A DNA stretch of 64,000 bases, from positions 41,230 through 105,229 of the forward strand of contig QANZ01007399.1 in assembly GCA_003254925.1 (NCBI GenBank). The letters run 5' to 3'. Source of the DNA: Chamaecrista fasciculata. Its lineage: Eukaryota; Streptophyta; Magnoliopsida; Fabales; Fabaceae. The position numbers were made by a program, and so were the translations under genes. The notes beneath the pieces were generated by a model, which did not search any database, was not told where the DNA came from, and worked only from the letters and a program-made list of their open reading frames with translations. Within the stretch, counting starts at the first letter, position 1. Each line of letters opens with the position of its first letter. Below are positions 12,650 to 24,387 of this stretch, piece by piece.

Positions 12650-14005
12650 GCCGGGACAAAGACAACAGGGCGAAGGCCAAATTTTCCAACATCTGGTATT
12701 TCATTTCTGAGCCCTTGAGGGTTTTACTAGTGAAATAAACCGGGCGTTGTTCGTCATTGACTTTTATGACAAGTGCTGAGCTGACCGCTGACTACAAATC
12801 TGCCAGACAGAAATATATTGGAGTTCCTTTCTAGGGTCTAACCAGGATGGGGGGAACGTTAGATATTGTTTGAGGGCGTTGAATAGTTTTTCACATTCTT
12901 CTATCCAAGTGAACTTCTGAGTAGACCGTAAGGTCTTGAAGAATGGTAAGCAGCGATCGGAAGATCGCGAAAGGAACCTATTTAATTCAGCTAACCTCCT
13001 AGTATGTTGTTGGACCTCTTTAATTGAGCTGGGGGATAGTATGTCGAGGATCGCTTGGTATTGTTCAAGATTGGCTTTGATCCCTCGGTGGGTTAGGAGA
13101 AAAACTAGGAACTTTCCTATCATTACCTATTTAATTCAGCTAACCTCCGGGTATGTTGTTGGACCTCTTTAACTGAGGTGGGGGATCGTATGTCGAGGAT
13201 TGCTTAACATTGTTTGGGATTGGCTTCGATCCCTGGGTGGGTTAGGAGAAAACCCAGGAACTTTCTTGTCGTTACCTATTTATTTCAGCTAACCTCCCGA
13301 TATGTTGTTGGACCTCTTTAATTGAGGTGGGGGATCATATGTTGAGGATCGCTTGGCATTGTTCAGGATTGGCTTCGATCTCTCAGTGGGTTAGGAGAAA
13401 ACCCAAAAACTTTCTTGCCGGTACAACAAAATCACACTTGTTTGGGTTCAGGCGCAAGTTGAGGTCTCTGACTTGACTGACTATTTGACAAAGGTCTTTG
13501 GCGTGGTCTTCCTTTTTTATCGATTTAACGACCATGTCGTCGAGATAAATTTCAACATTCTTTCTGATAAATGGAGTGAATCTCTTTTCCATCATGCACC
13601 AGTAAGTTGCTCCAACGTTCTTGACGCCAAAGGGCATGACCCTGTAACAGTAAACTCCAAAATCTGTGATATAGGAGGTTTTTCCTTGATCGACAAGATT
13701 CATTTGAAACTGATTGTAGCCTAAAAAGGCGTCGTGAAAGCTCAAAAGGGCATGCTGGGATGTGTTATCCACCAACTTGCCAATGTTTGGCAAAGGATAT
13801 GGATCCTTTGGAGTAGCTTTGTTTAGATCGGTAAAATTTACGCACATTCATCATTTTCCTGAAGATTTACATACCATCACGATGTTTGATAGCCATTTTG
13901 GATATTTGGCTTCTCTAATGAAGCTAGCTTGTAAAAGCTTAGCGATTTCTTTTGTGATTGCTTTCCTCCGCTCCTCGCCGAAGTTTCTTTTCTTTAGGAT
14001 GACTC
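12650..14005 (-). pseudogene. Second Ty3/Gypsy (Tat/Ogre-type) reverse transcriptase fragment
   Basis: The frame at 13847-13383 reads MCVNFTDLNKATPKDPYPLP, MPFGVKNVGATY and the active site YLDDMVVKS, typical of the Tat/Ogre branch, with both catalytic aspartates kept. The N-terminal part (KRNFGEERRKAI) extends to about 14003. The segment after RT (13123-12764) reads FLLTHRGIKANLEQYQAI and LAELNRFLSRSSDRCLPFF, the RT/RNase H connection. A 149 bp tandem triplication (12978-13424) sits between these parts. No LTR of this element is seen. Confidence 0.8.
12978..13424. repeat. Tandem triplication, 149 bp unit, inside an RT fragment
   Basis: Three units start at 12978, 13127 and 13276, each with CTATTTA(A)TTCAGCTAACCTCC and ending in GAAAACC/CTAGGAACTTTC. 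The units differ by about 10 percent, so the duplication is not very recent. Only one unit is expected from the RT family. Confidence 0.9.
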
Positions 14006-14683
14006 CCTTACTATCATCAAATTCAAGGATGAGGATTTATTAGAAACTATAACCGATGAGGATTTTTTAAAAAAACTTTTTCAACTTCATGCTTCCAATG
14101 TGTTATTACAACAACAATATCATGAAGCACGTCCCACTAGATCTGCTCCTTTCCCTAAAGTGAATGCAACAAAATATGATAAGTTTGAAAAGATAAAAAA
14201 GATCCTAGAATGATTTTATATGGACAAGGCACATCCATTAAGTACGCCTATGGTGGTTAGATCACTATAAGTGACAAAAGATCCCTTTCGTCCTTGTGAT
14301 AATGATGAAGAACTTCTTGGTCCAGAAATACCATATCTTAATGTTATAGGAGCACTAATGTATCTTGCTAACAGTACTCGACCTGATATAGCATTTGCTG
14401 GAAATTTATTAGCGAGATTTAGTTATACTCCAACTAAGGCATTGAAATGAAGTTAAACATATATTCAGGTATCTCTAAAGGACACTTGACATGAGATTAT
14501 TTTATTCAAATGAATTAAAGTCTCAATTAGTTGGATATGCAGATGATGGATATTTATCTGATCCACATAAAGGTCGATCTCAAACTGGCTAACTGTTTTT
14601 TTTTTAATACTGCTATATCTTGGCACTCAACAAAGTAAACTATAGCAGCTACATCATCAAATAATGCAGAGTTGCTCGTTGTT
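14005..14683 (+). pseudogene. Ty1/Copia RT/RNase H fragment
   Basis: The + strand reading in broken frames gives PYLNVIGALMYLANSTRPDI (about 14328-14388) and GYADDGYLSDPHKGRSQTG (about 14534-14590), the end of Copia RT and the start of its RNase H, then the SWHSTK-like stretch near 14620. Stops and frameshifts are frequent. It is bounded by the Gypsy fragment on the left and an LTR on the right. Confidence 0.75.
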
Positions 14684-15943
14684 AAGTATATTATTTTTCC
14701 TATTTTAAAGGGATAATTAATAAGATATTTGTTTTCAAATTATGATTTGATCCCAATATATCTTAATTATTTGATTTTTGTCTTTATCTCAAGTTTGAAT
14801 TCAAAATAGGATATATTGTGTTTGATTCTTTATTTTTGTAAATATCATGTTGTTAAATTTGGGATTTTGTGCTTATTCATCTTCAATCTAACTTGGAGAT
14901 CAAATTTCAGTCTCAAAAATTTCTCAAAATCCCATGGAATCAGCTCCCAGATTATGCAATCTAAAGATATTTTCGTGGAGCATGAGTTGTGCCTAAGACT
15001 CAAGTGCAAATTCTCAGTTTTGAATTTTAAAGTCAGATTTTGTAATCTTTGTTGATGAGGAGAATCTTACTTGAATTAAAATAGTTCAAGAAGGGGATTA
15101 GGGATAGTGAAACGTTATAAATACCCCTCTCTAGTTAGTGAATAGACATCTAACATGATCATCATCTATCTCTCTTCTTCTCTCAAGGCTTTGCGTGGTT
15201 AATTCTTTTCTTTTGGTTTAGGGTTAATTCCGATGGGATGTCTTCACACTTGTGAGATCATGTTTTTATTTGTCTTCATTGATTTATAATATTTTCTCTT
15301 CTCCTATTTCATTTTTTATTGTTTTCAAGTTAAGTATTCAAGTAATTCTTAGTTGTCTAATTGATTTGTCAACATAATACTAGATTCATTTGTTGATTCG
15401 TAATTAATAATTTCATCACTAAGTAGTAATTAAGATGGTTGTACCATGTTAGGGAGAAAAGAAATCTAAACAAGTAATTTTTTAAATTAATTGTTTAGGG
15501 TTAATATCTTCCGGGTCCTAATTCTATTAATTTAGATTGGATTGTTGACCGTGTCAGATTCATCTAGTTAATAAGTGATTAAATTGGGTACGTTATCATT
15601 TAATCAACTTCAAAGAAAGAGTGATTTCATCGTGTATTTTGTTAACCTATTTTCATTTGATGAAAAATTAGCTTTGGCATCAATAATCAAATGTGAGACT
15701 CCATGAAGACTAGCTTTAGCCAAGCCCTCAAATATCGGTTACATTTATCATTAATTTATATACTTGTTATTTTATATTTAGCTTTCACAATTTCTCTCTA
15801 TTTTATGTTTTCCTTATATTTGGTTGATAAACATTTGACATTGCTAGTCTCTATGGATCGATCATGTTCTCACCCTTGCTATAATTTATTATTTTACTGT
15901 GCAGATTCATGTTAATTAGTTTTTGTGGATTCGACACCCCTCA
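14683..15943 (+). repeat. LTR of the Athila-like family, + strand
   Basis: It matches the minus-strand LTR at 11305-12619 in inverted orientation, for example the region GATTAAATTGGGTACGTTATC near 15582. The 3' end CACCCCTCA at 15943 is followed by a primer site (TTGGTGCCGTTTTCAGGGAC). A TATA-like GTTATAAATACC lies at 15114. The left end is diverged or trimmed. Only about 150 bases of leader follow before the next repeat, so the rest of this element is missing. Confidence 0.75.
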
Positions 15944-15944
15944 A

Positions 15945-16091
15945 ATTTTGGTGCCGTTTTCAGGGACTAGTCATTTTGTCTATTTGTTTATTGATCAGGT
16001 CTAAAGATTCAGGAGTCTAGTTCAAGACATTAAACAAGGACGCTTATGGGAGGCAACCCAAGGTTAAGGCATGCCTAAGACTTACACCTAT
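15945..16091 (+). other. Primer site and leader of the + strand Athila-like element
   Basis: The primer site at 15947-15967 is followed by leader containing TGGGAGGCAACCC, a motif shared with the region next to the pol end at about 1400 on the other strand. The element is cut here by the LTR starting at 16092. Confidence 0.55.
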
Positions 16092-17770
16092 TGTTGGTAA
16101 ATCCCCGGGGAAAACACGCAGCGGAAGCAAAACGGTAAATAAAAAAACTTGCGCTCCCCAGGAAAATACAACCCTGAGATCCGCTAGTTAAATTTAAAAC
16201 CAGATATGAAAAGTGTTATACCTCAAGCTTTCAATCGGATTGGTGATACTCGTGAGTCTAGAAGTCCGTTTGCACGTCCTTCCTCTACCGGTGATCCACA
16301 CGAACAGTTTCCCGAACACGAGGTGCTAGCCTCCACGCCTCTTTCTCCAAAGAGACTCGGGATTCAATCTACAGTTTGTGAATTCAGGAACTCCTTCTCT
16401 GAACTCCAGGCTAGGTGGCGCAATACTGAGTGTAAGACAGCAACAAAACCCCTTTTGTTCTTCTTCACTCAAGAACCCTAGAACCCACAACTTTCGATTT
16501 CTCTCTCTAACACTTAGAGGAAAATCGACTTCTCTCTCTAGGAAGGTGGGTGGCGAAAATTCTCTCTCAACAAGGAGGAAAGTCGACTTCTCTCTTTTTG
16601 GTGAGCTAGGGTTTCACAATGTGCATGACATGACCAAGTGATGAGCTAGGCGACTTTCTTAGCTTATATTTACTAAAATTACAGCAATTTTATAAATATA
16701 AAATCATGATATTCTGATAATATCATATCTTTAAGACTTGAATATCTAATTAAAATATTACCATAATATTTTAATTCAAATTCAAATCCCTATCTCATAG
16801 AATCAATTTGAAGATCAAATCTTCCAAAGGGACCCACAAGAGATAGGCGCCTATTAGCTCACATTTATTGGGAATTTTATAAATCAAAAATAACTCCTAA
16901 AATTAGGAAGTCATAACCAACTTATTTTATCCCAATGTTTTTGAATTAAAATATTACAATAATATCTTTAATTCAAAATTTGAATTCTGAATTTAAATTC
17001 TTTATTGAATTAAAATATTACCCCAATATCTTAATTCAAATCTAGAATCTCAAATTCAAATTCAAATCCATGACTTAAATTAATAAAACATTTTTATTAA
17101 TTAAATCACCTAAAATTGAGGCGCCACCCTCAAGCAAAATATTAGGGAATTTTATAAATCAATAATCTCCTAACTTTTAGGAATTATTTAATTTATTATT
17201 CCTAATATTTAAATTGTAAATAATTAATCTCTATTAATCATTTAACAATTATTTAAACTGTAGAAAATTTAAGACAAGACATAATGTCCCAGACATTTCC
17301 TCTGTGTCTTAAATTAGGCCACGGAGTGACCCACGAATTACCCTAATTCGTGTCCCTTATAAGGTGTGTTCTAATCCTGCTCGTGTGTGACCCAGCAGGC
17401 CCCACGTGAAGTTGGCAGTAGGTCATCCCTATGTCCTACAAGTCGTGAGCGGACTCTAGCAAGCCATCGCGACTACCCAAAACACGTGAGTGATCGTTTG
17501 TTACCAAAACCGATTTTAACCTTCGTACCTCCTTGGCACCGACCCTATTGTTCTGCGATATCTTGGTTATGGATCAGGCACAGGAAAGTCATCCATGATC
17601 CAAACCTTTACTTTCTCGATCTCCTTGAGTAAGTCCCAATATCTAGCATGGCCATGCATTTCCTGGACAGACTCATCGAGGGCGCCAGTAAGATATCTCC
17701 CAATTTAATGGGGAACAAAATCCCAATTTTGGTCAGTCCACATTCCTCAGCACGGCAATCAACCAATTAT
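16092..17770 (-). repeat. Copia-type LTR, family 1, copy 3 (truncated)
   Basis: It begins TGTTGG at 16092 and is collinear with copies 1 and 2 up to CAGCACGGCAATCAACCAA near 17765, then stops matching. About 450 bases corresponding to the 5' end of the LTR sense strand are missing. The frames at 16206-16641 and 17387-17632 within it are fortuitous. Confidence 0.82.
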
Positions 17771-17862
17771 GTTCTTATGTATTTTTGGATCGAAGTGAAA
17801 AATCTATTTCTTTTATTATTTTATGACCATGTTTTATTTGTGATAAAATCAATATTTGGGCT

Positions 17863-17885
17863 AGGTGGAGCCATATAATATAAGA
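17863..17885 (-). mobile_element. Helitron 5' end fragment
   Basis: On the minus strand from 17885 it reads TCTTATATTATATGGCTCC, nearly the same as the start of the 180 bp Helitrons at 59251 and 59940, and is preceded by A. Only about 22 bases match, so this is a remnant. Confidence 0.35.
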
Positions 17886-18045
17886 TATATCTTTTTAAAA
17901 TAGACAAAATATCATAATTTATTTTTTTATTAAAAGACTATGAAATATGGACACTTCATTTTGATAGGGTGTGGCCGTGTCAGACACGTGTCCGTGTCCG
18001 ACACCCGTACGACACCCACACGACACATATTTATAAATTTCAAAA

Positions 18046-18598
18046 GGCAAAATACCCTTTTGTGCCCCTAAAGTTTGCGGTGATTTTCAGTTATGCCTCT
18101 AACATTTCATTTGTGTCAGTTGTGCCCCCAATGTTAAACATTAGTTTCAATTATGCCCCCAATTTCAATCATCCACAAAAAAAAACACCATTTACGCACG
18201 ATTTGAGCTTGATTTTGATCAGATTTCATATGATTTTTAATTTACGGACATCACAAACTTGATTCCTTGGATCAATTTTAAAGATTAAGCTCAAAATAGT
18301 CCTAAATCCGAAGATAATCGGATGCGATGAACCCTAAAAAGGACTAAAACGAAATGCAGCAAAACAAAGCATTTTATCAAAACAAAACGAAAATGAGTAC
18401 CCATAAACTTATTTATCAAAACAAACTGAAACGAACACGGATTGAAGCTCAAAAGTTACGAAAAACGGTACACTAACAAGGGTGGAGACATAATTGAAAC
18501 TAACGTTTCACATTGAGGGCACAACTGACACAAATGAAACGTTAGGGGCATAACTGAAAATCATCGCAAACGTTAGGGGCACGAAAGAGTGTTTTGTC
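18046..18598. mobile_element. Mutator-like fold-back MITE with 9 bp target duplication
   Basis: Inverted ends GGCAAAATACCCTTTTGTGC and GACAAAACACTCTTTCGTGC (read inward from each side) are flanked by a perfect 9 bp repeat ATTTCAAAA at 18037-18045 and 18599-18607. The inverted arms extend for over 100 bases (for example GTTATGCCTC / GGGGCATAAC). The 9 bp duplication fits Mutator-like elements. It lies within GTGTC-rich DNA (about 17950-18800) that may be an older element. Confidence 0.85.
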
Positions 18599-18821
18599 AT
18601 TTCAAAATATAAAATCAATTTTTTGTGACTTTATCACGACAAATACATTGTAATGTATATTATGAATATACATTGTAATTTTTAAAATTTTCATCAAATT
18701 TATAGATTTTTAATTATTTTTATATATAAGTATATGTCGTGTAGTGTCATATAATTTTAAAAATTTGGGATGTCAGTGCATCTGTGTTGTGTTTCGTGTC
18801 CATGGTTCATATATATATATA

Positions 18822-19142
18822 TCTTATCTTATATGGCTTCACCCCTTTCTGGTCGTCCATGTTTAAAACTATAGTCTATGAAATTAAAAATAAGAGAAAA
18901 TTTACTATTTGGTCTCTCTTTCTTTACTAAGTTAACAATTTAGTCCCTTATTTATTTTATATACATATTTGCGTGCCCGTTAGGGCACGCAAAGCCCTAG
19001 CTAGTATATATATATATACTAGGGGCTTTGTATGTAAAATAAATAAGGGATTAAATTGTTAACTTAGTAAAGAAAGAAAGACCAAATAGTAAATTTTCTC
19101 TTATTTTTAATTTCATAGACTATAGTTTTAAACATGGACGTC
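18822..19142. mobile_element. Inverted dimer of the 180 bp Helitron family
   Basis: The left half (18822-19004) begins A|TC, contains the 3' hairpin GCGTGCCCGTTAGGGCACGC at 18971-18990 and ends CTAG|T. The right half (about 19017-19142) is its inverted repeat but lacks the hairpin and the first ~37 bases. The centre is a TA run (19003-19016). Confidence 0.75.
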
Positions 19143-19299
19143 CTTTGTTTTCAAAATCTAATTTATTTCAAGAAAGGAGCCATATTAGGTAAGAACCAAA
19201 ATCCTATCGATCTATTTTTTGATTGCTGTTGAGGAATCTAATGAAAGTCAAATTCCTAAACCAAGTTGTCTACTCAGGAAATCAACTCAAAATGGAAGT

Positions 19300-19800
19300 C
19301 AAAGTGTATAGCTATTATGGAAATCGAAGAATTAATTGAAAATAATCAATTGCTAGCTATTGGAGCTTAATTTCAAATTATTTCCATACAGGGACTCTTG
19401 GAGCACGAGAATATAATGAAGAACATTTCAAAAGCTCAAGTAATTTAAAGAACAAAGTGAAAAGTTGTTAAGTGCTCTTGCTGATTCATCTAAGAAAATC
19501 CAAACTTCTTTCTAAACTTGTGAGTTATTTGTATATCCTAGTGGTAATAAGTTGTCTACCTCGTTTGTGAGGGTTCCCTTGAGACTACTTGTGAGGGTTC
19601 GTAGGTGGGGAACTGTAAAAACAATAATTGCAAAACCTTCGGGATGATCCTAGTGTTAGGTTGATTACCATTGTAATTGGTTAGTTTTGCACACATAGTG
19701 AAAATTTTCGCTTTGTGTTTGGGTAGTGGATGTAGGTTTAAGGGAAACTCCTTTGATAAGGATTACTACCTTATTCTGAACTACTATAACACTGTAGTGT

Positions 19801-19854
<54 letters not shown>

Positions 19855-19965
19855 TCTTTATATTCTGCAATTTACATTTTGAGTTGAGGAAAATGTTTTC
19901 ATAAAGAACTTTTAAAGGAACTTAACTAAGAGGAAACATAAGGAACCTGTTTTATAAGGAATCCT
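19300..19965 (+). repeat. Decayed LTR, family 2 (copy 1, + orientation)
   Basis: It matches the reverse complement of the solo LTRs at 24751-26263 and 32787-34288, for example GTGAGGGTTCGTAGG, the GATGATCCTAGTGTTAGGTTGATT block near 19644 and the AAGGAAC-rich tail near 19910. A CT microsatellite interrupts it. Neither end is clear. Confidence 0.6.
19804..19851. repeat. (CT)n microsatellite
   Basis: An uninterrupted run of TC dinucleotides of about 48 bases. It generates Arg-Glu and Ser-Leu repeat frames on the two strands that are not genes. Confidence 0.97.
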
Positions 19966-21020
19966 TTACAGTTTGCAAAAAAATTTTAAATTCATGTGGT
20001 TAGGCTGATTCTCACATCACTGCTTCCTGGTTTGAAAATTTTCACTTTAGTTGACTGAGATATGTGCCCTTTAGTAATTAGAGTACATGTGTTTTTGTTC
20101 TGTTAATTTTAAGGTAAAATGCTGACGTGGCGCAATCTTAGCCATCGATTTCCAATGTATCTTAGTTGTCAATTTCTATTGCATCTTAATTGTTGGTTTC
20201 TCTTGCATCTTAGTCGTTGGTTTCCAGGCCAAGGTTAAAATCTCATTTTTTTTTTGTTCTAAAAATATGGGGTAAGTTTCATTTCAGTCATAAAAGCTAA
20301 TTTTTGTTTCATTGTTGTCCTCAAACTTTCACATTTTTTTCAGTTTGATCTCAAAAATGTGATTTTATCAAAATTTCTGCCGTTATTCTTAGTCATAAAT
20401 TAGAGATAAAAATCAACCACAAATTTATCGTCCTCTCTTTGTCAACTCACTTATTATTACGTATTTGAGTAGGGGTGAACAAAAACATAAAAAGTACATA
20501 AAACAAATAAATGGGTTAAATAAAAAAAATGAATTTTTTGTTTTAAAAAAATAGAGTAGCCCAGTTTGGCTAAGTTGGACCTGATAGCCCAGCCTCAGTC
20601 TAACCGGGTTGGGTCTCAGATTCAGCACGACCCAGCTTGTGATCACTCCTATATTTGAGAGAGAAATGATTCATATTAATCATTTAGGTTAGAAATAACG
20701 ACGTAAACCATATGAAATAACATTTTTGGGACAAAAAAAGGAACAAATATGAAAAGTTTGAGGACCAAAATGAAATAAAAATAGTTTTAGGTCCAAAACG
20801 AAACGTATCCCATAGTTCGTGGACCAAATTTTGATTTTTCACTGAGTCATGTGAGTGCCACGTCAGCATTTTCTGTTAAAATTGACGACATAAAATCACA
20901 AGTACCCTAATTGCTAAACGACGCATACCACAAGTACTCAAAGTGAGATTTTTTAAACCACACGGTAGTGATGTGAGACTCGGCCTAACCGCAGGTACCT
21001 AATTTGTAATTTACCCTAAA
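19965..21020. mobile_element. Nested fold-back elements
   Basis: The outer pair of inverted arms runs from GGTTAGGCTGATTCTCACATC (about 19999) to its partner ending GGCCTAACC at 20990, and includes TGCTGACGTGG (20118) facing CCACGTCAGCA (20858). An inner pair starts near 20270 (AAGTTTCATTTCAGTC) and ends near 20826. A 73-codon frame at 20425-20646 in the loop shows no domain. No clean target duplication was found. Confidence 0.6.
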
Positions 21021-21201
21021 ACAAATTGACTGAATTCATTTTAAGACCTAATGGTAGAATAAAATTGATAGTTTGGGGACTAATTTGAAATGAAAATTAA
21101 TTTTAGTATCCAAACAAAATTCACTTTATAATACAAAGACTGATTTGAGTATTTGACCTTTTAAATATGTCTTTGAGAATATTTTTTAAATAATTCTTTT
21201 A

Positions 21202-21954
21202 GGAGGCGTTTGATACATAGATTATTTTTTCATTTTCGAGAATCCTATTCCTGGGAATCACATTTCCAATAATAGGATTCCCGATAATATAAAAATATTG
21301 ATTTGGATGAATTAAAATAGTCTTGAGATTATTTTGCAACATTTTCATGAATGTTACAATCTTGTATTTGGTTCAACTTTGATAATTATGGTAATAATTA
21401 GTATTTTTCCATGTTTGTCCTTGATTTTTTATTCTCAAATAATGATTTATCAAATATAGAAAATCATCAAAACAAAAGAATGTTTATTTAGAAAAAATGT
21501 GCTTTGTTTCCACATCATAAAAAATTAATTCTATCATGATTAAAATTTTTAAATAACTTTAATAATTTCATTAAGAAAATATTATTTCAAAGCATAATGT
21601 CCACGATTTTCAAAATAGTCTAAAAAAATAACTACTCAAAAATAACATAAAATCTAGTTAGTTAAGTTAACTTGGCAAGAACAATATAGTCATTTTAGGT
21701 GGACAAAATAATCACATCCCATAGGATCATACTAATCCCACCCTCTAGGGTGGAATTAAAAATTAGACAATTGATGGGAATAAACTACTCCCTAGAAATA
21801 AACGCGAGATTAATCCGCGTAATAAACGCGAGATTAATCCGCGTAAAATATTCACATGACTAGTTTTTTAATCCGCGTAATAAACACGAGATTAATCTCT
21901 TCCAGAGCTCATAATTTCGGGACTACTTTTCTAATCTGCATACCAAACGCCCCC
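21202..21954. mobile_element. Tourist-like (PIF/Harbinger) MITE
   Basis: Ends GGAGGCGTTTGATAC and GTACCAAACGCCCCC-like (terminal CAAACGCCCC at the right) are flanked by TTA (21199-21201 and 21955-21957), the target duplication of PIF/Harbinger elements. Related copies start at 60151 and 63703. Inside lies a local direct repeat, AATAAACGCGAGATTAATCC, at about 21797 and 21821. Confidence 0.75.
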
Positions 21955-21957
21955 TTA

Positions 21958-22915
21958 GAATTATAACAAGATAATTTTTAATATGATTTACAATTATATC
22001 AAAAACACAATTTGTAACTACTTATAAATTATCATTCATTGAAATTTTAAAAACCTTTTTAACTTACATTTTTAGCTATAGGAGGAATCCTTCTATTATT
22101 ATTTACTTATTTATTTAAAATGTAATAATATTTATGCTGCCACTCATTATTAACTCACCTTTTAAAAATTTACTTATTACATATAATATAATTATACATT
22201 ATTATTCTCTTACTATTGATCTACTATAAGAAAACTGGTTTTTTGTAACAACAATTTTGCAGCAATGTCAGAATTGTTACCAAAAATAGGATTTTTTTTT
22301 TCCTTTTGCAATGATTGAGATTGCTCATTCCTATATAAACGCTACTTAAGGATGTTATCACTAACTAAAGTATAATTCGAATCTTTTTGTCATTGGCACT
22401 CTTTGAATTTGTCTACAATTAGAAATTTTTTGGTCATTCGATTTTAACTTTTTCATTCTTTTATTGACACGTGATGATCGATGCAAAAAACGCACCATTT
22501 TATTAAAAAACAAACATGACTTTTTCACTCCATTGACATTGGTTTGTGAGGGGAAATTGATTTCAGAGAAATTCAAAGCACTATCAAATAAAAAGGATCT
22601 AGCTCCCCTAAAGTATACGTATTAACAATGATTTTATTAATATTGCTGCCAACAATTACCTACGAAAATGAAAAAATTTTGGATAAAGAGAAACTTTTGT
22701 TAATCATGTTGATTTGAGTAAGAGAATCACTCTCCCTGATCGCTTTATTTAGGCTAAGTCTTCAAGCTAGTTTCACCCCTTCTAGCATATATATCCCTTA
22801 TTTAAGCTTTTAGAGCATTACAACACTCTAGATAACCAAAGCCCATTGTAGTTGCTTATTAAGCCTCTTCTTGTAGCCTTCAGTTTATACTTTAATACTA
22901 ACCCTTTTTGGGAGG
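21958..22915. other. AT-rich DNA with a possible CACTA-type end
   Basis: CTACTATAAGAAAACTGG at about 22210 resembles the CACTACAAGAAAA end of CACTA transposons, followed by the usual TTTTTTGTAACAAC. I could not find a matching right end. No gene is visible; the 71-codon frame at 22361-22576 has no domain. Confidence 0.35.
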
Positions 22916-22923
22916 CGCACACC

Positions 22924-23357
22924 TAGGGATAGCAATTTGGGTGGGATTTAGGATACCCGTCCGAATCCACTCGTAAAAAATAACCGATATCTGTCGGTTA
23001 CTAGATATCGAACAGGGTACAAGTATTGAAAAATAAAAAATCAACTATTCGGTATCCTTCCGAAATGAACGGATAGTTAGGGATACTCGGTATCCAATAC
23101 CCTATAATATGAATATTTTATTATATTTTATACATTTTTTATTATATTTTTAATTAATTTATTTTAATTAACGGATATTGGGTATCGGATATATCTGATT
23201 TTTTAATTAGGATATCCTATCCTAGATCCATTATTTTTGAGTATTTCAGATATTTAGGGTACCCGTCGAATATCGGATATCGGATACGGATATTGGAGAG
23301 AATGAACGAATACGGGTAGTGATAAAATGACCGGATAGCCACCCGTTTCCATCCCTA
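22924..23357. mobile_element. hAT-type MITE, TAGGGATGGCAA family, copy 1
   Basis: 434 bases with inverted ends TAGGGATAGCAATTTGGG and, from the right, TAGGGATGGAAACGGG. Flanking 8 bp repeats CGCACACC (22916-22923) and CTCACACC (23358-23365) differ at one base. The body is rich in GGATATCC/TATCCG motifs. It is the inverse orientation of the copy at 28908. Confidence 0.85.
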
Positions 23358-23365
23358 CTCACACC

Positions 23366-23880
23366 TCATTTCTCGGTCTTCGCTAGTAAGAGTTGTTACA
23401 AAATGCTTTTTTGTTTTGGGTAAGAGATCTTAATAATCAAGATATAGGGTTATAATTAAATTCATAATAAACAAACATGCAAAAGTATGTAGATGATACT
23501 TTTATATCTTCTAGAATAATAATGTAAGATATATATCTTGAGTAAATGGAGTTGAAACAATATAAAAATGATCTCTAATAGTTTGGTTTCTAGGTTTCTC
23601 TTTTTTTACTCACGCTATAATATTTGCAGCATGATGAGAAACAAACTTAATTAACTCTTCAATGTGATTAGAAGCTTTTTAATATCGAGTGAAAAAAGAG
23701 ACCAAGAATTCATATAACTTTCAAGACTCAACCCATCAAAGAGTATTGGCTCTGAAATTTTTCCCAACATTAATTCATGAATCCATTTTTCATTAAATAA
23801 GAATTTATCTTATTGTGATAATTACTAAGATACATTAATTGTGATCAATAGACAGCTCACTATCCAATATAATTAAGGAT
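23366..23880. other. AT-rich flank of the nested Copia stack
   Basis: No gene or repeat family recognised. It ends with AGGAT at 23876-23880, the left target duplication of the Copia element starting at 23881. Confidence 0.5.
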
Positions 23881-23993
23881 TGTTGGAATATTTTTTTAAT
23901 AATCCCTAAAGTGGCCCATGTGACTAATGACAATGTCTATTAGAGGAAGGCCCAATTTGATGGTAGTTGAGCTGAATAGGAATTAGACATGAT
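23881..23993 (+). repeat. 5' LTR of the outer Copia element, first part
   Basis: It matches the 3' LTR start at 40469 (TTTTTTAATAATCCCTAAAG; GTGGCCCATGTGACTAATG). It is cut after GACATG by the minus-strand Copia element 23994-31629 and resumes at 31630. Confidence 0.88.
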
Positions 23994-24329
23994 TGTTAAT
24001 ATTTTTTAATAGAATAATAAAAGGAAAGTTGAAATTTGAATTTGCATTGCTAATGTACGAAAGTTCAAAACCCTTTATAAAATGGATTTACAATAATAAA
24101 ATAATAATAAATAAATGAATGATCAGCACTCCTAAAATCATGTGTCACTAGCTAGCCAAGACTAAGTCAAATGCATCTAAAAATCTGAAACAATATCAAC
24201 AAACGGTCATGATCTAGTGACTTCCTAAAAATGTGGATGTGCTCAACATGCTCTTCTCCAAACAGCTATTTTCTTCTTCATGTGTCCAAAATAATAATTA
24301 TTATTGTAATAATAATAATATTTCCAACG
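23994..24329 (-). repeat. 3' LTR of the inner Copia element
   Basis: About 336 bases, similar along its full length to 31303-31629 (for example CATGCTCTTCTCCAAAC near both right ends). Divergence between the two LTRs is visible at many sites, so the insertion is not recent. Confidence 0.85.
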
Positions 24330-24387
24330 ATCCATGTCTTAAACTGAAACTTTTTTGCAAAGAAAATCAATTTAATTCTGAGAACTT

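Noticed and set aside
19665-19904. Arg-Glu and Ser-Leu repeat frames
   Set aside because: Produced by the (CT)n microsatellite.
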